Assembly (NCBI GenBank): GCA_031976225.1
Contig: DALYLQ010000007.1
Span: forward strand, 8,412-72,411
Direction: 5' to 3'
Origin: UBA10646 sp003456175
GTDB taxonomy: Bacteria > Bacteroidota > Bacteroidia > Chitinophagales > Chitinophagaceae
Length of the DNA: 64,000 nt
In this document: positions 1-9,387 of the stretch, in pieces
How the letters are laid out: each line of letters begins with the position of its first letter
Position numbering within the stretch: the first letter of the stretch is position 1
The notes under the pieces: model-generated
The model's input: only the letters and a program-made list of their open reading frames with translations
What the model was told of the DNA's origin: nothing
Databases searched by the model: none
Program-made: the position numbers and the translations under genes

Positions 1-23
1 TTGCATGGGGGTTAATGTTTAGA

Positions 24-68
24 CAAAAATGGCTTGTTAAATATTAAATTATATGTTTAACAAGCCAT
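24..68 (-). terminator. Rho-independent terminator of the pdxA/epimerase operon
   Basis: Read on the minus strand, a 13-bp perfect stem (arms 29-41 and 56-68) is followed by a T-rich run (ATTTTTGTC). It lies just past the stop codon of the aldose-epimerase-like gene and closes that minus-strand unit. Confidence 0.8.
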
Positions 69-80
69 TAAAATACTACT

Positions 81-953
81 TCAAAACAAAGTAATTCGCA
101 TATTGCAGTGTAAGCACTCGCCTTTAGGTATAGCCACAATGCCTTCTTTATTGGTAATATTGCCGCTCGCCACTTCGCTATCGGCAATACCATGCCAAGG
201 CTCAATACATACAAATGGGGCATCTTTAGCACTCCAAATACCCATATAAGGCATGTTATAATAGCTCACGGTTATACCATGCTCATGGCGTGTGCTCAGT
301 ATGGAGATACTACTGCTTTTTAACTCTTTAAACACCAAGGCGTCGCCATAAAACATAGATTTCACGAGTGGAATGGCATTCGCCTTTTGTAAGTAAGGGA
401 TGGGTTCTGTCTTCAATAATCCTGCTGCTGTAAGCGGATAAATACCTGCGTTTTCGATTTGTTCAAATTGCAAGTAATATTCTTCGAAAGTGGTATCGCT
501 GGTAAGTGGTACGTTAAATGCAGGATGTGCCCCAATAGAAGCATACAACGTATCGTTACCACTATTAGCTACTTGGTAGGTTACAGAAAGCCTATGGTTA
601 ACGAGCGTGTAAGTAATTGTAAGTTCAAATTCGAAAGGATATAGCTTACGCGTTACTTCATTTGCCGTAAGGCGAAATACAATACTATCGTTCGATTGGT
701 TGATTACTTCAAACACTTGCTCTCTGGCAAAACCATGTCGCCCCATTTTATAGCTGTTACCTGCATAGTGATACTTGCCCTCCTTTAAGCCACCTACAAT
801 GGGAAATAATACCGGACTTCGCTTGCCCCAAAATTGCGGATTACCCTGCCATAAATATTCTAATGGTATATCCTTACGGTAAATGCTTTGCAGCTCTGCA
901 CCCAAAGTACTGATTGCTACAGTTATAATATTATTTTCAATTGTTAATAGCAT
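81..953 (-). CDS. Aldose 1-epimerase family protein (LacX-like)
   Basis: A 290-residue cytosolic protein of the galactose-mutarotase fold. The N-terminal part has the family's LGAEL, GxRSPVLFPIVGGL and MGRHGFAR segments. A central IGAHPAFNVPL supplies the conserved His of the active site, and the C-terminal CIEPWHGIAD matches LacX-type members. Such proteins interconvert anomers of free or phosphorylated hexoses, but the substrate cannot be read from sequence. The gene starts 12 bp after the pdxA stop on the same strand, so the two are probably co-transcribed, and a strong terminator follows. There is no signal peptide. The family is clear; the substrate is not. Confidence 0.85.
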   Translation of the reverse strand: MLLTIENNIITVAISTLGAELQSIYRKDIPLEYLWQGNPQFWGKRSPVLFPIVGGLKEGKYHYAGNSYKMGRHGFAREQVFEVINQSNDSIVFRLTANEVTRKLYPFEFELTITYTLVNHRLSVTYQVANSGNDTLYASIGAHPAFNVPLTSDTTFEEYYLQFEQIENAGIYPLTAAGLLKTEPIPYLQKANAIPLVKSMFYGDALVFKELKSSSISILSTRHEHGITVSYYNMPYMGIWSAKDAPFVCIEPWHGIADSEVASGNITNKEGIVAIPKGECLHCNMRITLF

Positions 954-965
954 AGTTAAGACAGC

Positions 966-2051
966 TTATTCATCAATTTTTTCATCAACTGCATGTTGCA
1001 ACAAGCGGTTGCTACGGCGTTGAATAGGGTTGCTATGAGCCTCATCGAAAGCACGGCGGCGGCGTACAATATCAATCGCTTCAAACGTAGCCGAAAGTGT
1101 AGATGCTGCGCTAGCCTTACCCTTGCCAGCAATATCAAAAGCGGTGCCGTGGTCGGGGCTAGTTCTTACTACTGGCAAGCCAGCAGTAAAGTTGGCACCT
1201 TCGCCAATAGCCAACGATTTAAAAGGTATCAAACCTTGGTCGTGATACATGGCTAGCACTGCATCAAATTGTTCATATTGTGCCCTGGCAAAAAAAGCAT
1301 CAGCACTAAATGCACCGAATACCAGCATTTGCTTGCGAGCTTCTTCAATAGCAGGTAGAATAATACGTTGCTCTTCTTCGCCAATTAAACCTTCATCGCC
1401 GGCATGTGGGTTTAAGCCAAGAACAGCAATTTTAGGTTTATCGATACCAAAATCTCTGCGTAAGCTGCTATGCATCATTTGCAACTTTCGTATAATATTA
1501 TCTTTCGTAACATGTTCATGTACCTGATGCACTGGCACATGCTCTGTAAGCAAGCCCACACGTATATTGCTCGCTACCATAAACATGAGAACATCTTTCG
1601 CATCAAAACTGGCTTTCAAATAGGGTGTGTGACCACTGTAAGGAAAGCCCTCGCTATATACATTTTTCTTATGGATAGGTGCTGTTACCAATGCATCAAT
1701 GTCGCCGTTTTTAAGGCAGCTAACGGCTTGTTGCAAACTAATAAGGGCATACTTACCACCCGTTTCGTTGAGCACACCAGGGGTAATACTCACTTCTTCT
1801 TCCCAACAGTTAAAAATATTCACCTGCTTGGGGTTGATGCGGGTAATATCTTTCGTAGCGCTGTACGAGAAATTAACGTCGGGTAATGTTTTTCGATAAA
1901 AATTAATGCTCTTATTACTAGCGAAAATTACTGGCGTACACATATCAAGCACACGATTATCGTGTAGTGCTTGTATCAATACTTCAATACCAATACCATT
2001 AATATCGCCACAACTAAAACCAATAATCGGTTTATATAAATCGCTTTGCAT
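966..2051 (-). CDS. pdxA: 4-hydroxythreonine-4-phosphate dehydrogenase
   Basis: PdxA oxidises 4-phosphohydroxy-L-threonine in the DXP-dependent pyridoxal-5'-phosphate pathway. The frame is open from 2093, but I prefer the ATG at 2051 because the family normally begins close to the PIIGFSCGDINGIGIEV segment. Visible family motifs are ALVTAPIHKKNV, the metal-binding SGHTPYLK, LGLNPHAGDEG and MYHDQGLIPFK, followed by RTSPDHGTAFDIAGKGKA. The length (361 aa from this start) is a little above the 330-350 usual for the family. The gene is divergent from the aldo/keto reductase, and an inverted pair of the window's repeat lies between them. Confident on family and function. Confidence 0.92.
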   Translation of the reverse strand: MQSDLYKPIIGFSCGDINGIGIEVLIQALHDNRVLDMCTPVIFASNKSINFYRKTLPDVNFSYSATKDITRINPKQVNIFNCWEEEVSITPGVLNETGGKYALISLQQAVSCLKNGDIDALVTAPIHKKNVYSEGFPYSGHTPYLKASFDAKDVLMFMVASNIRVGLLTEHVPVHQVHEHVTKDNIIRKLQMMHSSLRRDFGIDKPKIAVLGLNPHAGDEGLIGEEEQRIILPAIEEARKQMLVFGAFSADAFFARAQYEQFDAVLAMYHDQGLIPFKSLAIGEGANFTAGLPVVRTSPDHGTAFDIAGKGKASAASTLSATFEAIDIVRRRRAFDEAHSNPIQRRSNRLLQHAVDEKIDE

Positions 2052-2098
2052 ACCCCAATAGTTAAGGCCGTGAAGATACGCAACTGCTTGCATCGCTG

Positions 2099-2142
2099 CA
2101 TTTACCGTAAGGTTTTTATAAATATTACCCTTACGGTAAATG
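2099..2142. repeat. Inverted pair of the interspersed CCTTRCGGTAAA motif
   Basis: CATTTACCGTAAGG (2099-2112) and its exact reverse complement (2129-2142) form a 14-bp stem with a 16-nt AT-rich loop. The pair lies between the divergent pdxA and aldo/keto reductase genes. There is no T-run, so it is not a terminator. Confidence 0.9.
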
Positions 2143-2189
2143 TTGGCGCATCAAATTACTTAGGTTGCACACTGTAAAAACAGTTTTCT

Positions 2190-3209
2190 ATGCGATACCA
2201 ATTACTCGGAAGAAGCGGACTTAAAGTAAGTGAAATTTGTTTTGGTGCGATGGGTTTGGGCACCGCCAACGGATGGGGTGCGAACGAAGCCGATAGCTTT
2301 GCCATACTTGATGCTTTTGCCGCAGCTGGCGGTAATTTTATTGATACTGCCAATATATATCAGCAAGGACAAAGCGAGGCTATTCTAGGTAACTACCTTG
2401 CAGCCAACGATAGAGATTTTTTTGTGATTGCTACAAAATATTCTTTGGCCGATAATCGTACCAACCCCAACGCTAGCGGCAATAACCGCAAGAATATGAT
2501 ACGAAGTGTAGAGGGTAGTTTAAAGCGGTTAAAAACCGATTTTATAGATGTATTGTACCTACACATTTGGGATGATCTTACACCAGTAGATGAAATTCTC
2601 CGCGGCCTCGATGATTTGGTACGTGCAGGCAAGGTTAATTACATTGCTATCAGCGATACACCTGCATGGATTGTAAGTAAAAGTCAAACCCTAGCCGAGC
2701 TAATGGGTTGGAGCCAATTTGTAGCCTTGCAGGTAGAGTATAGTTTGCTACAACGTACGCCAGAACGTGAATTATTACCAATGGCCAAGCATTATGGCCT
2801 TACGCTAACACCTTGGGCGCCATTGGCAGGAGGTGCCCTTACGGGTAAATATTTGCAAGGTGGTATTGGGCGTTTAAAGCCTGAAAGCAATCGTTTGAGT
2901 GCTGCCAGCAATATCATTACACAAGAAGTAGTAGCTATTGCGAATGAACTTGGTGTTCCTGCCAGCCATGTTGCGCTGCAGTGGACACGCCAACAAGGGG
3001 TGCCTTGTATTCCTATTGTTGGTGCTACCAAACTTTCACAGCTTACAGAAAATATAGCCTTTACGCAAGTCACACTTTCACCAACGCATTTGGCTAGGCT
3101 AGATGCGGTTAGCAAAATTGATCTTGGGTTCCCTGGAAAGTTTTTTCAAGAAGATGCAGTGAAGATGAACAACTTTGGTGGTTTTTATGATCGCATCATC
3201 AAGCGGTAG
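2190..3209 (+). CDS. Aldo/keto reductase
   Basis: A 339-residue NAD(P)H-dependent oxidoreductase with the (beta/alpha)8 fold. The catalytic tetrad is visible in order: Asp and Tyr in FIDTANIYQQG, Lys in VIATKYS, and His in VLYLHIWDD. The C-terminal cofactor-binding segment CIPIVGATKLSQLTENI is typical of the family. The layout resembles the YajO/Tas-type subgroup, but the substrate is unknown. There is no signal peptide, so it should be cytosolic. It is transcribed alone and ends at a bidirectional terminator shared with the convergent M23 gene. At 2837-2850 the sequence resembles the interspersed motif but has one extra G. Confidence 0.88.
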   Translation: MRYQLLGRSGLKVSEICFGAMGLGTANGWGANEADSFAILDAFAAAGGNFIDTANIYQQGQSEAILGNYLAANDRDFFVIATKYSLADNRTNPNASGNNRKNMIRSVEGSLKRLKTDFIDVLYLHIWDDLTPVDEILRGLDDLVRAGKVNYIAISDTPAWIVSKSQTLAELMGWSQFVALQVEYSLLQRTPERELLPMAKHYGLTLTPWAPLAGGALTGKYLQGGIGRLKPESNRLSAASNIITQEVVAIANELGVPASHVALQWTRQQGVPCIPIVGATKLSQLTENIAFTQVTLSPTHLARLDAVSKIDLGFPGKFFQEDAVKMNNFGGFYDRIIKR

Positions 3210-3240
3210 TAATGATGTAAGTAATATTTTGATTGCTGTT

Positions 3241-3265
3241 ATGGGGCGGCCGCAGGCCGCCCCAT
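3241..3265. terminator. Bidirectional GC-rich terminator palindrome
   Basis: An 11-bp perfect stem (ATGGGGCGGCC and its complement) with loop GCA lies between the convergent aldo/keto reductase and M23 genes. The 25-bp core differs by one loop base from the centre of the palindrome at 16238-16276. Confidence 0.75.
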
Positions 3266-3282
3266 AACCTTAACATCGGGCT

Positions 3283-3975
3283 TTAAAGAAATCGCTTACC
3301 AGCTATTACTGCTGGGTTGGGGCAGTTACTCAAATATTTCTCACGTTCGCTCCATGCACAAACACCGGGATAATCTCCCTCTTTGAGTTCCATATCAAGT
3401 ATTATTTGAAAGTGCAAGTGCGGTGGCCAGAAACCATTCTCCTCCGCTATGCCAAAACTAGCAAAAGCTTCGCCTCTGGTAATGTATTTGCCTTCGGTAA
3501 GCCCTGCTAAGCTTTGTAAGCTTAGATGTCCGTACAAGGTATAAAACGGGATACCTTCTAGTTGATGCAAAAAAATAATGGTAGCACCATAATCGCCAAA
3601 TGCCTTGTTAAAGGCAAAGCTGTGTACCATGCCGCCAAGTGGTGCAAATACAGTTGTGCCTGCGTCGCCCCAAATATCTAAGCCGAGGTGTAGCGTACGT
3701 GGTTCTGCACCATCAAATACCTCACTGCGTTGATACACCGTTCTGTTTTCGGCATAACCGCCATAACCATAAGTAGCACTTGCCGCTTGAAGTTGTTGCT
3801 GAATATAGTGTGTAAAAGCAGCAGTATCTTTTAATAAAGTCGGAGTTAAATCGGTATTACTTGCTGTTAAGTTGAGTGGTAGCAGTGTATCATTTGCCTG
3901 TAAAGGCACCAAACTATGAAAACCTTCGGTGTATTTAAACATCCATTCTTCAAATCGTGTTGCGTTCATTAGCAT
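3283..3975 (-). CDS. M23-family peptidase (LytM-like)
   Basis: A zinc metallopeptidase-like protein of about 230 residues, of the type that cuts peptidoglycan cross-links. The LytM core is in the second half: HLGLDIWG supplies the first His and Asp, and PPHLHFQI supplies the HxH pair. Between them lie the glycine-rich beta-sheet segments and YTLYGHLS. I see no signal peptide or LysM domain; the N-terminal 90 residues are unassigned. The open frame begins with TTG at 3981, but ATG at 3975 (or 3969) is more likely. It is divergent from the tricorn gene, with only about 45 bp between them. All metal ligands appear present, so activity is plausible. The target is unknown. Confidence 0.82.
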   Translation of the reverse strand: MLMNATRFEEWMFKYTEGFHSLVPLQANDTLLPLNLTASNTDLTPTLLKDTAAFTHYIQQQLQAASATYGYGGYAENRTVYQRSEVFDGAEPRTLHLGLDIWGDAGTTVFAPLGGMVHSFAFNKAFGDYGATIIFLHQLEGIPFYTLYGHLSLQSLAGLTEGKYITRGEAFASFGIAEENGFWPPHLHFQIILDMELKEGDYPGVCAWSEREKYLSNCPNPAVIAGKRFL

Positions 3976-4018
3976 AGCCAAGTACCTTTATTGCTTTGGT
4001 AAAACTAAATGAATTCAT

Positions 4019-7000
4019 ATGAAACATCGTTTCTGGGGAGTGCTTTCTGTGCTGTTACTCAGCAGCATGAGTTGGGCGCAAAATAATGCGATGTGGTTGC
4101 GCTATCCGGCAATTAGTCCTGATGGTAGCACCATTGTATTTGGTTACAAAGGCGATTTATACCGTGTAGATGCCAAAGGTGGTAATGCGGTTCCTTTAAC
4201 CTTACATGAGGCACATGATATGATGCCCGTGTGGAGTAAAGATGGTAAGTACATTGCTTTCGCTAGCGACCGTTACGGTAATTTCGATGTGTTTGTAATG
4301 CCTGCTAACGGCGGTGCTCCAGTACGTATCACTACGCATAGTGCTAATGATTATCCTTACGATTTTTCACCCGACGGCAAGCATGTGATTTTGGGTAGTG
4401 CTCGAAATGTACAAGCCGAAAACATTCGTTTTTACAGTCCGCGGTTGTTTCAAAATTTATATAAAGTGCCAGTAACAGGTGGTAAGCCAATATTGGTAAG
4501 TGGTGCTGGCATGGAGCATGCTCATTACAATACTAAGGGTACACAAATTGTTTTTCAAGATCGTAAAGGATACGAAGATCCTTGGCGTAAGCACCACACC
4601 TCATCGGTTACAAGAGATATTTGGGTGTTAGATGTTGCTGCCAATAAATACAAACAAATAAGCGGATTTGAGGGTGAAGATAGAGAGCCTGTGTTTAGTA
4701 ATAACGATCAATTCATTTATTACTTAAGTGAAAAAAATGGTACTCAAAACATTTATAAAACACCCGTTGCTAATAAAATGGCTGAGGTTCAGCTAACTAA
4801 GTTCGATAAGCACCCGGTACGCCATTTAAGTATTGCTAAAAACAATACGCTTTGCTTTACTTACGATGGTGAAGTATATACCCTTACGGAAAATGGAACA
4901 CCGCAAAAAATAAGCATTCAAATTACTAATGATGGTCGCCAAAACATTGAAAAAAATGTGAGCATTAATGGTAATATGAGTGAATTTGCGGTAAGCCCAA
5001 GCGGTAAAGAAGTTGCATTCGTAGTACGTGGCGAAGTATTTGTTGCCAGTGTTGATGGCGGCCCTACGAAGCGTATTACCAATACACCACAGCAAGAGCG
5101 TATGGTAAGTTGGAGCCCCGATAGTAAAACCTTACTGTATGCTACTGAACGTGGTAATAGTTGGGATGTGTTCAAAGCTACTGTTGCTCGTAAAGAAGAA
5201 CCTTATTTCTACGCAGCAACTTTAATCAAAGAGGAGCCTGTAATTGCTACGCCAGCCGAACAATTTCAAGCGAAATTTTCACCTGACGGTAAAGAGATAG
5301 CCTTTATTGAAGAACGTAACATACTCCGTGTATATAATATCGCCAGTAAGCAATCGCGTACGCTTTTACCGCAAGGTAGAAACTACAGTTATTCCGATGG
5401 TGATTGGGATTATCAGTGGAGCGGCGATAGTAAATGGATTATTTGTGACGACCAAGAAGGTACATGGCAAGCAGGTAATTTTGCGCTAATTAAAGCCGAT
5501 GGTAGCGGTACCATTGAACATCCTATCCGTTCTGGTTTTGGGCAGAACAATATTAAATGGGGTATGGATGGTAAAATGATTAGTTGGCAAAATAGCAAGC
5601 TAGGCCGCAAAGGGCTGGCATTACAAGGCAGTACAGAAACAGATATTTATGCAGGCTTTTTAGATGTGGCTGCTTTCGAACGCTTTAAACTGAGTAAAGA
5701 AGAATTCGCACTATTAAAAGATAAAGAAGAACAAGCTAAGAAAGCCGATACCAGCAAAACCAAAAAAGATACAGCTGCTAAAAACTGGATGCCTAACATC
5801 AAAGGTTTTGAAGATAGAGTGGCTCGCTTAACTATTAACAGTTCTAGTATTGCCGATTATGCTATTACACCCGATGGTAGTAAAGTGTATTACCTCAGCG
5901 CTTTTGAACGTGGCTACGATTTATGGGTTACAGAACCACGAACTAGAGAAACAAAAATTCTGGCGAAGCTTGGCACCGGTGGTAGCGGCATTGAAATGAG
6001 TAAAGATGGTAAAGCCGTATTTGTAATGAGTCGCGGAAGCCTCTTGAAAATTGATGAAAGTGGCAAAACAACACCTATTGGGGTGAATGGTGAAATGGTA
6101 TTAAATACTGCCGAAGAACGCAGTTATATTTTTGAACATGCATGGCGCCAGGTGGTTAAAAAATTCTACGACCCCAACATTCATGGTATTGATTGGAAAG
6201 GATACAGAACGGCTTACGCTAAATTCTTGCCACACATTAATAACAACTACGATTTTCAAGAATTACTCAGCGAAATTTTAGGAGAACTGAATGGTAGCCA
6301 TACAGGTGGCCGTTACAGTCCTCGCTTCGATAATCCTGATGTTACAGCTACTTTAGGTTTGTTGTACGATGAAACCTTTGCAGGTAAAGGATTGAAAGTA
6401 ACTGAAATTATTGTGGGCGGTCCTTTTGATAGAATCGATACAAAATTAAAAGCCGGCTATACCATTACCCATATCGATGGTGAAGCCATAACTGAAGAAG
6501 GCGACTGGGCAAGCTTGTTGAATCGTAAGGTAGATAAGCAAGTGCTTATAACCTTTACCGATGGTAAAACAACATGGGATGAAACCTTGAAGCCAATTTC
6601 GTTTGGTGAAGAAAGTGGTTTGATGTACAAACGCTGGGTGAAAAAAATGAACGATTTGGTAGAAAAACTTAGCGATGGCAAAGTAGGGTATGTACACGTA
6701 CAAGGCATGAACGATGGCAGCTTCCGTACTGTGTACGATGAAGTGTTAGGCCGCCACTTTAACAAGCAAGCCCTTATTGTAGATACTCGCTTTAACGGCG
6801 GCGGATGGCTTCATAACGATTTAAATACCTTCTTAAGTGGTAAGCGTTATTTAGATTTTGCGCCACAGGGTAATCGTGTAAGTGCCAGCGAGCCATTTGA
6901 TCGTTGGTATAAACCTAGTTGCGTACTAATGAGCGAAGGCAATTATTCTGATGCGTTTATTTTCCCTTACATCTACAAACAAAATGGTATTGGTAAGCTT

Positions 7001-7243
7001 ATTGGTATGCCAGTGCCAGGTACAGGAACTGCCGTGTGGTGGGAAACACAAATAGACCCTACCATCGTATTTGGTATTCCAATGGTAGCTACTATTGGCA
7101 AAGAAAACAGACCTTCTGAAAACCTACAAGTAGAGCCCGATATTCGTGTGCCATTAACCTACGAAGACTTCTTAAGTGGTAAAGACACACAGTTAGAAGC
7201 GGCCGTAAAAGAAATGCTTAAAACCATTGCCAGCGGCAAGTAA
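4019..7243 (+). CDS. Tricorn-type protease, S41 family, exported
   Basis: A 1074-residue homologue of the tricorn protease, which degrades peptides to short fragments. A signal peptide ending in SWAQ (about residue 21) sends it out of the cytosol. Residues of about 25-560 form WD40-like beta-propeller repeats (PD40 blades such as FSPDGKHVILGS). Next come a helical linker, the C1 domain, a PDZ domain and the C-terminal S41 catalytic domain. The tricorn catalytic set is visible at S760-H761 (NGSHTGG), S977 (GNYSDAF) and E1034 (RPSENLQ), with spacing close to that of the archaeal enzyme (S745, H746, S965, E1023). The gene is monocistronic with a strong terminator after it. In Bacteroidota these are usually periplasmic; here that is inferred from the signal peptide. 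Confidence 0.93.
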   Translation: MKHRFWGVLSVLLLSSMSWAQNNAMWLRYPAISPDGSTIVFGYKGDLYRVDAKGGNAVPLTLHEAHDMMPVWSKDGKYIAFASDRYGNFDVFVMPANGGAPVRITTHSANDYPYDFSPDGKHVILGSARNVQAENIRFYSPRLFQNLYKVPVTGGKPILVSGAGMEHAHYNTKGTQIVFQDRKGYEDPWRKHHTSSVTRDIWVLDVAANKYKQISGFEGEDREPVFSNNDQFIYYLSEKNGTQNIYKTPVANKMAEVQLTKFDKHPVRHLSIAKNNTLCFTYDGEVYTLTENGTPQKISIQITNDGRQNIEKNVSINGNMSEFAVSPSGKEVAFVVRGEVFVASVDGGPTKRITNTPQQERMVSWSPDSKTLLYATERGNSWDVFKATVARKEEPYFYAATLIKEEPVIATPAEQFQAKFSPDGKEIAFIEERNILRVYNIASKQSRTLLPQGRNYSYSDGDWDYQWSGDSKWIICDDQEGTWQAGNFALIKADGSGTIEHPIRSGFGQNNIKWGMDGKMISWQNSKLGRKGLALQGSTETDIYAGFLDVAAFERFKLSKEEFALLKDKEEQAKKADTSKTKKDTAAKNWMPNIKGFEDRVARLTINSSSIADYAITPDGSKVYYLSAFERGYDLWVTEPRTRETKILAKLGTGGSGIEMSKDGKAVFVMSRGSLLKIDESGKTTPIGVNGEMVLNTAEERSYIFEHAWRQVVKKFYDPNIHGIDWKGYRTAYAKFLPHINNNYDFQELLSEILGELNGSHTGGRYSPRFDNPDVTATLGLLYDETFAGKGLKVTEIIVGGPFDRIDTKLKAGYTITHIDGEAITEEGDWASLLNRKVDKQVLITFTDGKTTWDETLKPISFGEESGLMYKRWVKKMNDLVEKLSDGKVGYVHVQGMNDGSFRTVYDEVLGRHFNKQALIVDTRFNGGGWLHNDLNTFLSGKRYLDFAPQGNRVSASEPFDRWYKPSCVLMSEGNYSDAFIFPYIYKQNGIGKLIGMPVPGTGTAVWWETQIDPTIVFGIPMVATIGKENRPSENLQVEPDIRVPLTYEDFLSGKDTQLEAAVKEMLKTIASGK

Positions 7244-7260
7244 CACAATCTATATAGCAC

Positions 7261-7304
7261 TATAAGCAACCGGCCATTGCATTTGCGATGGCCGGTTGCT
7301 TATA
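7261..7304 (+). terminator. Terminator of the tricorn gene
   Basis: A 17-bp perfect stem (7261-7277 with 7288-7304) with a 10-nt loop, 17 nt after the stop codon. The GC-rich core is flanked by A- and T-rich ends, so it may act in both directions. Confidence 0.8.
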
Positions 7305-7320
7305 TACACCTCAAGAGAAG

Positions 7321-7460
7321 CGCTGAACTTATTGCCAATATGTAACAGTAGTTCCCGCCATACGCTTTTACTCCGCCACAAAGCTCTGCTGCAAAGCCTT
7401 CAGCGGGGTAACCGCTGCTGTCGGGGCTACGTGAGCTGGGTTACTACTATGGGGCATGAT
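7321..7460. other. GC-rich non-coding segment at the edge of the AT-rich insert
   Basis: About 140 bp of clearly higher GC than either neighbour lies between the tricorn terminator and the ATPase gene. It holds a small hairpin (CAGCGG/CCGCTG, 7401-7417) and a run of CTGCNAAGC-like words. I see no ORF or RNA gene in it. It looks like a dispersed intergenic repeat or the edge of an inserted segment, but only one copy is present here. Confidence 0.35.
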
Positions 7461-7471
7461 TAAAATGAATA

Positions 7472-9382
7472 CTAATTGTTTTGACTTCTTTGGAGTGCTA
7501 AAACGGAAAGCGAAATTTTGTTTGCTTCATCCATGAAGCCATTAGGTAGCTCATCGCTTAGTTCTCCATTAGGTTTAAAGTGAATGCTTTTTATTTCTAT
7601 ATCATTTGTGGATATTCCTTTTTTAAATGAATGAATGATACAATCATCACTTGATAGTGTAGAATTAGTACTGGCTATCAGATACTGTGTTTTACGAATC
7701 ATATATTCGCTATGTGTCTCAAGCATAAATCTGATACTTGTCGACAAATAGATATTACAAAAGAATTCGACTAAAAGTGATTGAGCAGATGGATGTAAGG
7801 CAAGCTCAGGCTCTTCTATAATGATAGTTTCTCTTTTATTCCTTTCAATAGCCGCTGCTATTTTTACAAGGATAGGAACAACTTGATTGGTTCCATAGCC
7901 TTCGTCATTTATATACATAACATCACCATTTTTCTTTTCAATGTATATATAATAGTCAAGTGTGTCTAAGTTTTGATTTAGAATGATATCATCCCATTCG
8001 TCAAAGGATTGAATAAAGGTTTGAAATATCTTATAGCACGATACTGATGAGTCAGTAGATTCGATACTTTCTTTATTAATTTGATAAGTCTTAAATACAT
8101 TGCTCAGTCTTATTGTTTCTTTATCACTAAGTAATAGACTAACATCTTTTGATAGCTCGTTGGGAATTCTAGATTTTAAGTTTGTATAATCCTGAAATCT
8201 TCTATTGGTAACTTTTGTGAAATACAACTTTCGGAATGGCTCGATAATGGTAGACTTTATTACGTTAGCATTTAAGTCATATGCAATAAATTCTAAGAAA
8301 AGTTCCCCCCAAGCTGTGAGATAGCTATCCCATCTCTCATTAGTTAAAAAATTCGGTCCTATGAGTGATACTAGTCCACTCTCAGGATTTTCCATAAAAA
8401 AGACACGATGACTTTTTTTATATAAAGATGAAAATCCATTATCGTATGTTGTAGTCATCTTTTCTCTATATAATATTGAATTATATTGGTCAGTATTCCA
8501 GTAATCATGCCATGTTGTAGTAATTTCAAATGCAGCCCTGCAATTATCTAAGTTATTTACATCGTTACTCAACAATTCTGGATAACGCTTATTAAAATTC
8601 TCTAAAAAAGTAGCATCTATAAGATTATAAGAATGTTCTACTTGGGTTATTGCTTTTTGAAAGATTTCATTTTTTGAAGCTAGGAATTTGCATAATGTAT
8701 GAAGTTCAGCTGGTATTGTTTCGAGGGTTGTTTTTTTTATATTATATTCATTTTTTTCATATTCTGAATCAATCCCAAAATTATTTTCGAGAACTTCATC
8801 AATATATATTTTATATAAACGGACATACTCTAGAAGTTCTTTCTTACTCGTTTTAGCAAGTAGATCGAAATATCTATCGGTATTTATTTTCATTACTCTG
8901 GTATATGATTTCAAGTGATGACTATCTTGAAAAGGAACATACATTAATTCTACACACTCTTTGCCACTAATGCTAACAGTCATTTTGTTTAAACTCAAGC
9001 GATGTGGTGCAGTTATTTCATATTCAACTTTGGTTTGTGTTGATGGAGTATTAAATTGAAATCCTATGATATCTGATTCAGATGAATTATTTTTAATGTG
9101 ATGGAAGGTCCCGTGAGAATTAAAAATAGCTGTATAGTCTATATGCTGGTAAAATAGTTGATTAATTAATCTCGTAATATAAGCTTCGTGGATTTCGTTG
9201 AACTGATAACTACGTTCACTACTTATAATTTCATGTAAGTAGGAAAAAACACTAAGCGCTTCAATATAGCTACTCTTGCCGGAATTGTTTTTTCCAACAA
9301 TAAAGGATATCGGTGCCAAAGCTAACGACTGACTGTTTTCTCTATGTAGCAATTTAAAATTCGTAATACAAATATTTTCCAT
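7472..9382 (-). CDS. OLD-type/DUF3696-like AAA ATPase (putative defence component)
   Basis: A 636-residue ABC/OLD-type ATPase. Walker A is GKNNSGKSS (30-38). The Walker B region IIIEEPELALHP is at about 520-531, and a His switch ETHSEYMI at about 555. The 480 residues between are poorly conserved and partly helical, as in OLD and DUF3696 ATPases. After the His switch only about 80 residues remain, ending in NGELSDELPNGFMDEA, which resembles DUF3696 tails. This leaves no room for the TOPRIM nuclease domain of GajA or OLD. It starts 5 bp after the stop of the helicase gene, so the two form one unit. Base composition is AT-rich compared with neighbours. The family is fairly sure; the defence role is inferred from its partner and composition. 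Confidence 0.75.
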   Translation of the reverse strand: MENICITNFKLLHRENSQSLALAPISFIVGKNNSGKSSYIEALSVFSYLHEIISSERSYQFNEIHEAYITRLINQLFYQHIDYTAIFNSHGTFHHIKNNSSESDIIGFQFNTPSTQTKVEYEITAPHRLSLNKMTVSISGKECVELMYVPFQDSHHLKSYTRVMKINTDRYFDLLAKTSKKELLEYVRLYKIYIDEVLENNFGIDSEYEKNEYNIKKTTLETIPAELHTLCKFLASKNEIFQKAITQVEHSYNLIDATFLENFNKRYPELLSNDVNNLDNCRAAFEITTTWHDYWNTDQYNSILYREKMTTTYDNGFSSLYKKSHRVFFMENPESGLVSLIGPNFLTNERWDSYLTAWGELFLEFIAYDLNANVIKSTIIEPFRKLYFTKVTNRRFQDYTNLKSRIPNELSKDVSLLLSDKETIRLSNVFKTYQINKESIESTDSSVSCYKIFQTFIQSFDEWDDIILNQNLDTLDYYIYIEKKNGDVMYINDEGYGTNQVVPILVKIAAAIERNKRETIIIEEPELALHPSAQSLLVEFFCNIYLSTSIRFMLETHSEYMIRKTQYLIASTNSTLSSDDCIIHSFKKGISTNDIEIKSIHFKPNGELSDELPNGFMDEANKISLSVLALQRSQNN

Positions 9383-9387
9383 TTTAT

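Noticed and set aside
1470..1886. 138-codon plus-strand frame opposite pdxA
   Set aside because: Antisense to a conserved enzyme with no recognisable features.
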